This document shows positions 59,847 to 64,000 of a stretch of 64,000 nt of DNA, piece by piece. Below the pieces are notes generated by a model. The model saw only the letters and a list, made by a program, of their open reading frames with translations. It was not told where the DNA came from and searched no databases. Every line of letters begins with the position of its first letter. The stretch's first letter is position 1. The translations under genes were made by a program, and so were the position numbers. Source of the DNA: Lachnospiraceae bacterium UBA7179 (GTDB lineage Bacteria; Bacillota; Clostridia; Lachnospirales; Lachnospiraceae); NCBI GenBank assembly GCA_002491195.1, contig DKVL01000101.1, positions 1,868 to 65,867 of the forward strand, in the 5' to 3' direction.

Positions 59847-62378
59847 CTAACCAACCCGTTCCACAACGCTCTCCCTGCTCATCCTCCGGAACTGAACTCT
59901 GGGAATGAAATAGGCGCTTGCCGCAAGCAGCGGCAGCAAAATCACACTTGGCAGCACCGTGACCTCGATCCGAAAGAAAAACGCCTGCCCCAGCGCAGCG
60001 GTCAAAAGCTTCCCGCCAAACAGAACTGTCACAACCACCGCCAACAGAAACGCACCCGCAAGATACAGACAGCCCTCCGCTGTGAGCATCCTGCGAATCT
60101 GCTTTTTCGTCATGCCTACTACTTCCAAAAGCGCAAGCTCCCGCTTCCGGCTCAACACAGAAGCCGCTATCATATTGAAGAAATTCATCATTCCGATCAG
60201 CGCGAGCACGGCTGCAAGCGCACCGCCCACAAAATAATATTTATTTAAAAAACGCTCAAACGACGCATTCAGGTCAAGTACCGAATGTAGCAAAAGGGCG
60301 CTGTCCTCCGCCAAAACGTTCTCCTCAAGATACTGCTGCACTTCCTCCTCCACTCCTGGAACCGCATCGATCAAAGCGTGCATCGCAGCCACAGAGCCAG
60401 TACACGCAACAAACTCCTCATCCGGTATCAGGATGGTCACTGTCACCAGATTTGCATAGGGATAGTCGAGCGCATAGGGAAGCCTTGCCTCACCAAGCAC
60501 CTGATACTTCTTTTCCACTCCACTCTGATATGTCATCCGGAAGTCATCACCCGCCTGATAATAATGCACACCCTCACCAGCCAAAAGCGGATTGTCCACA
60601 AGAACATATTTTCCGTACCTAAATTCCTCCCATGTGTGTGTCTCCCCACTCCACTGCAGCTTGTCAAACACTGCGTGGTCAATTCCCATCAGCGTAATCC
60701 GCATCTGATTGTCCGCCTTCATCTGTTCCCAGCGCTTTGCCCATTCGCCGCCTAGCCGCTCCCCTGCGATCCCGTCCCACACTGCACGCAGATGCGGCTC
60801 CATCTCGTGATACTCCTCCGAATAGCGCACATAACCAATGCGTTCCGCACAGGGACAGGCACCTATCAGCTCCTGGATCTCCTCCGTAACTCCGTTCATC
60901 ACCGCATAGGGCGCATAGTCGGGCAGCTTGTCCAGCGCAAAATCCGATGCCATGTAAGCCTGCTGATAAGCATCGATCTGATATCCGCGGACCAGCATCA
61001 ATATTCCGTTTAATGTCACCAGCGAAAGAGCAATAGAGAGCATGACGATCATACCCCGTTTCCAGCTGCGCCCAAAATTTCCAAGCGCCATTCCCCACCA
61101 GGAAGCATCGATCACCTTTCCATGCGCTTGTCCGCTGTCGGCAATGCGCAAGGCTTCGACTGGTGATACCTGCGCGACAATCCTGCACGACTGTATGCAT
61201 GACAGATAGACCGTCACCAGCGCAAACACCGCAGCTGCCACAAAAATCAATGGATTGGCACTGATCACGGTCTCCTGCAGCTCCCCTATGCTGTCAATAT
61301 CTGCCGCCAGCGCCGGACTCATCAGTACGCCGCACCCGTACCCGGCAAGAAGTCCCGCCGGAATCCCTATAAGGCACAAGCAAAATGCCTGCATACGCAC
61401 AATCCGCGCAAGCTGTTTTCCAGTTGTCCCAACATTTTTCAGCAAGCCGTAAGCGCGGATCTCTGTCCTGACGGAGATGCTGAAAATATTGTATATGATC
61501 AGATATCCTGCAATCGCAATCAAAAGAATCATTACAGCAATTCCAGACAGTGATATTCCTCCCTCACCAATCAGACCTTCATAGGCCGGATTGATCTGAA
61601 ATCCCTTGCTGCGCACCCCTGTCTGCAAAAATCCACAGCGTCTGCCTAATTCTTCTGTTTTCTGATGCAGGTTCCACAGGTTTTTGTACCAGACGGAAAA
61701 GCTGACCGCGCCGCTCATCGCCCCATTCTCCAGTTCCCCGCGCGTGACTCTGGGAACATGTTCCACTGCAAACTCCTCAGACACCCACGCATACTGACTA
61801 TAATCAGAGACATCGCCCTGCCACCAGCCGCAAAGGAAAAAATCGTGTGCGATCTGTATGTCTTTTGTGTCCACATTGTCCAGAGCGATTGTCAATGAAA
61901 TTTTTTCTCCTGTCTGATATGGGATCCCAAGCGCATCCAGCACAAGCGAACTGAGCGCAATTTCATCTTTCTTTTCAGGCAGTCTCCCCTGTATTGGCGT
62001 ATTACAAAAAGACTCCGCCGCATTCACATCCGCCGAGCGCACCTCGGTCTGGAACAAAATCCGCTCATCCTGCAGTGTTCCTACAAAGATATCCATGCCG
62101 AAACGTTCCACAGAACTGCTATTTTCTAAAAAGTCCGATACCCTCTGCGCTTCCTCCCATGTAATGTCCTGTAAAATGACATGGGACCACGAGCTGTATG
62201 TCTTTTTGTCCGCCTCCAGCTTGGAAAGCGCCATGGAAACGGTTCCGGTAAACAGACTGGTGAACAAGATCGTCGTAAGCACGATCGCCAGCACTGCAAT
62301 CTGATTGCGCCTGCGGTTCACCTTCATAAAGCGCATTGTCAACAACCACAAAGTATCCTGATTTTCAACCTTTACCAT
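59847..62378 (-). CDS. ABC transporter permease, FtsX/MacB type
   Basis: This 843-residue membrane protein has TM1 near 30-50, a large extracellular region, then three TM segments near 275-390, a second extracellular region and three more TM segments near 700-830. This ten-TM-like double FtsX arrangement matches Firmicute exporters such as those for antimicrobial peptides or lipoproteins (BceB/LolC-like). The final part, ALLEVVGMTKKQIRRMLTAEG, is the family's coupling helix. It follows the ATPase gene by 43 bp. No two-component system is adjacent, so a Bce-type sensor role is unproven. Confidence 0.9.
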   Translation of the reverse strand: MVKVENQDTLWLLTMRFMKVNRRRNQIAVLAIVLTTILFTSLFTGTVSMALSKLEADKKTYSSWSHVILQDITWEEAQRVSDFLENSSSVERFGMDIFVGTLQDERILFQTEVRSADVNAAESFCNTPIQGRLPEKKDEIALSSLVLDALGIPYQTGEKISLTIALDNVDTKDIQIAHDFFLCGWWQGDVSDYSQYAWVSEEFAVEHVPRVTRGELENGAMSGAVSFSVWYKNLWNLHQKTEELGRRCGFLQTGVRSKGFQINPAYEGLIGEGGISLSGIAVMILLIAIAGYLIIYNIFSISVRTEIRAYGLLKNVGTTGKQLARIVRMQAFCLCLIGIPAGLLAGYGCGVLMSPALAADIDSIGELQETVISANPLIFVAAAVFALVTVYLSCIQSCRIVAQVSPVEALRIADSGQAHGKVIDASWWGMALGNFGRSWKRGMIVMLSIALSLVTLNGILMLVRGYQIDAYQQAYMASDFALDKLPDYAPYAVMNGVTEEIQELIGACPCAERIGYVRYSEEYHEMEPHLRAVWDGIAGERLGGEWAKRWEQMKADNQMRITLMGIDHAVFDKLQWSGETHTWEEFRYGKYVLVDNPLLAGEGVHYYQAGDDFRMTYQSGVEKKYQVLGEARLPYALDYPYANLVTVTILIPDEEFVACTGSVAAMHALIDAVPGVEEEVQQYLEENVLAEDSALLLHSVLDLNASFERFLNKYYFVGGALAAVLALIGMMNFFNMIAASVLSRKRELALLEVVGMTKKQIRRMLTAEGCLYLAGAFLLAVVVTVLFGGKLLTAALGQAFFFRIEVTVLPSVILLPLLAASAYFIPRVQFRRMSRESVVERVG

Positions 62379-62421
62379 GCGAAACCTCCATCTTCATCTT
62401 TATCTCCGCCAATGCTGCTCC

Positions 62422-63090
62422 TCACAAATTTGTCAATCTGCCATCTTCAATCCGCAATATCCGGTCTGCAAGCTGCGCGATCTCCTCATTGTGTGTGATC
62501 ATGATGATCGTCTGGTGAAACTGCTCGCTTGTCACCTTCAACAGCCCCAGCACATCCTGACTCGTCTGCGAATCGAGATTTCCTGTCGGCTCATCGCAGA
62601 GCAGAATACCAGGTTTCGTCGCAAGCGCCCGCGCGATAGCAACGCGCTGCTGCTGCCCACCGGAAAGCGTATTTGGCCAGTTCGAAATCTTGCTGGAAAG
62701 CCCCAATGTATCAATCACCATCTCCACATACGCTTTCTGCGGCTTTTTCCCGTCAAGCTTTACTGGCAGTATCACATTCTCCCACACGTTCAGCATGGGA
62801 ATCAGATTGTACTGCTGGAAAACAAACCCGATATTTCTGCGCCGGAAAATCGTAAGCTCCTCATCCTTCATATCGCTCAATATCCTTCCATCCACAATCA
62901 CCTCGCCGGAAGTCGGCTTGTCCAGCCCTCCAATCATATGAAGCATTGTGGATTTGCCGCTGCCCGATGTCCCCACGACCGCCACAAACTCCCCATGCTC
63001 CACCTCAAAGCTCACATTGTCCACCGCCCGCACCGCAGTCTCGCCCGCTCCATATATCTTTGTGAGATTGATGGTTTTTAATATCTTCAT
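62422..63090 (-). CDS. ABC transporter ATP-binding protein
   Basis: This 222-residue ATPase has Walker A GTSGSGKSTMLHMIGG near 41, Q-loop FVFQQYNLIPM, signature LSGGQQQRVAIARAL near 143 and Walker B GILLCDEPTGNLDS near 164. It is a LolD/MacB-type energiser for the FtsX-like permease next to it. The start MKILKTINLT is preceded by AGGGGCAG; the open frame extends 14 codons further without a better site. Confidence 0.95.
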   Translation of the reverse strand: MKILKTINLTKIYGAGETAVRAVDNVSFEVEHGEFVAVVGTSGSGKSTMLHMIGGLDKPTSGEVIVDGRILSDMKDEELTIFRRRNIGFVFQQYNLIPMLNVWENVILPVKLDGKKPQKAYVEMVIDTLGLSSKISNWPNTLSGGQQQRVAIARALATKPGILLCDEPTGNLDSQTSQDVLGLLKVTSEQFHQTIIMITHNEEIAQLADRILRIEDGRLTNL

Positions 63091-63248
63091 TCTGCCCCTC
63101 TGCCCCTTTCTCGTTCTATTCTTTTCATACAATCTTTCAGTTTGTTCCTTTTTAGTCTATCACAGAAATCTCTCAATCTGGTTTCTGAAATATTACAATA
63201 TTGAAACAAATCGCAGCAAATTGTTATTGTCAGAAAAATCATTATTGC

Positions 63249-63277
63249 TTGAATCAGAAAGACGCCTGTGTTAAAAT
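63249..63277 (+). promoter_or_regulatory. Promoter of the DUF4869/ATPase pair
   Basis: -35 TTGAAT (63249-63254) and -10 TAAAAT (63272-63277) are spaced by 17 bp. Confidence 0.55.
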
Positions 63278-63354
63278 CAGTAAAACAGACTGCTGCTATT
63301 CCATTCTGTTTGGATAAACGTTTCGAATCTGTAGAAGAAAAGAGGACACAACCT

Positions 63355-63819
63355 ATGCTGAACATTATTTTTAACAGAGGGGAAAAGGACATCGAAGATG
63401 CAAATTACGTTTTCAGTCCTGACACTTATTTTAAATACAACTACGAAGAAGAATGGTTTGACGATGCACTGGTAAAAGAAATGGTGCAGGACGTAGATGC
63501 TTCCACTGTAATGTCCGCATACGCGATCAACAGTCCGGTTCTCGGAATCATCGCTCCGGAAAGGCTGTCTGGCGGCGTAAAGGCTCTCATCATCATGTAC
63601 AAAGAACCTTCTCTGATCGTCAATGCATCTGCCTGCGGCGATAACTGTGCAAAATGGATTCTGGAAATCGGAAAGCGACAGGACATTACTGTACGACTTG
63701 GCTATGAGATGGAATTTCAAGAACCCTTTGAAATCTGTGTCAAAAACAGCGGCAATGTGATCCATACTTATTATGAATTTCTAAAAGAGTTTCAGGAGGT
63801 GGAAATCATTGAAGGGTAG
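63355..63819 (+). CDS. DUF4869 family protein
   Basis: This 154-residue protein has the features of DUF4869: N-terminal MLNIIFNRG, YFKYNYEEEWFDDALV near 23, and the highly conserved SGGVKALIIMYKEP near 74 followed by NASACGDNCAKWILEIG near 91. Its function is unknown. The start has AGAGG 9 bp upstream. It overlaps the next gene by 11 bp, an ATP-binding protein, as in other DUF4869 loci. The pair may form a toxin-antitoxin-like or defence module, which is inferred only from the tight coupling. Confidence 0.8.
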   Translation: MLNIIFNRGEKDIEDANYVFSPDTYFKYNYEEEWFDDALVKEMVQDVDASTVMSAYAINSPVLGIIAPERLSGGVKALIIMYKEPSLIVNASACGDNCAKWILEIGKRQDITVRLGYEMEFQEPFEICVKNSGNVIHTYYEFLKEFQEVEIIEG

Positions 63820-64000
63820 AGTCAAGATTGTCGTTTCCACCAAAAGACTACGCTATGAACTGAACCTGCGCAGAAATATTACGATTATTCAGGGAGACAG
63901 TGCCAGCGGCAAGACTACCCTGATTCAGATTATCAGTGATTATCTTTCCGGCAGAACAGGCCCGGGAACAGAAGTCATATGCGATCGGAAATGTGTTGTT
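63809..64000 (+). CDS. AAA/ABC-type ATP-binding protein, partial
   Basis: The gene starts with TTG at 63809, with AGGAGG 8 bp upstream, inside the end of the DUF4869 gene. The visible 64 residues contain RRNITIIQGDSASGKTTLIQ, a Walker A motif. The rest is beyond the window. It is likely the ATPase partner of DUF4869. Confidence 0.75.
   Translation, partial: MKGRVKIVVSTKRLRYELNLRRNITIIQGDSASGKTTLIQIISDYLSGRTGPGTEVICDRKCVV

Noticed and set aside
1..64000. CRISPR arrays, rRNA genes, canonical tRNAs, complete insertion sequences or prophage
   Set aside because: No evenly spaced repeat array, rRNA segment, standard tRNA, transposase, integrase or phage structural gene was seen.

Overview
The window looks like a chromosomal segment of a Gram-positive anaerobe of the class Clostridia, most likely family Lachnospiraceae. 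The basis is gene content: rubrerythrin, a fused 2-oxoacid:ferredoxin oxidoreductase, Firmicute-type class III fructose-1,6-bisphosphatase, a FabK-based fatty-acid cluster with fused AccDA, an ECF sigma/DUF4179 pair, CheD and CZB chemoreceptors, bactofilin, an Eis-like GNAT and DUF4869. Ribosome binding sites are strong GGAGG types. No species can be assigned from the sequence alone.

Layout. 0-1.1 kb: the C-terminal half of a glycosyltransferase abuts a frameshifted remnant of an AAA ATPase. 1.1-17.4 kb: housekeeping and transport genes, nearly all on the minus strand (rubrerythrin, MATE, oxoacid oxidoreductase, split chromate transporter, AAA/PD-(D/E)XK protein, APC permease with USP tail, SUKH-like protein, DUF4179/ECF sigma, aldo/keto reductase). 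17.9-32.7 kb: AgcS symporter behind a leader hairpin, Fbp, Eis-like GNAT, bactofilin, ECF S component, two chemoreceptors, CheD, GDPD, PAP2 and PHP proteins. 32.7-42.2 kb: a minus-strand fatty-acid cluster acpP-fabK-fabD-fabG-fabF-fabZ-accDA-NPD-fabH-marR, whose promoter carries three evenly spaced FabT-like operators. 42.3-43.7 kb: a lipoprotein and a membrane protein.

43.7-50.7 kb: a three-gene cassette with a BrxC/PglY-like (DUF6079-type) P-loop ATPase, a small unknown protein and a Zn-ribbon adenine-type DNA methylase. It resembles a BREX-related or other methylation-linked defence system, but no PglZ/BrxZ gene is present. 50.8-52.4 kb: an MFS transporter and a decayed secreted-protein gene.

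52.4-56.0 kb: an RNA-repair module. A strong promoter and structured leader drive an ATP-dependent RNA ligase overlapping an HD-Pnk-type end-healing enzyme (HD phosphoesterase plus 5'-OH polynucleotide kinase). About 0.9 kb downstream on the same strand, with its own promoter, is a tRNA-like RNA. It has good acceptor, D and T arms and nearly all tertiary consensus bases, but its anticodon stem is two base pairs too long and its loop lacks U33 and purine-37. The pairing of a non-decoding tRNA mimic with an RNA-repair operon is the most unusual feature seen here.

56.0-59.7 kb: accessory DNA with small genes, Ogt, a cysteine hydrolase, a 0.2-kb MITE-like element, a 91-bp scrap of the RNA ligase gene, an orphan AbiEi-like antitoxin and a 26-bp direct repeat of the ogt 5' end. 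59.8-64 kb: a FtsX-type ABC exporter and the start of a DUF4869/AAA-ATPase pair cut by the window edge. No rRNA, CRISPR array, complete insertion sequence or replication origin was seen.
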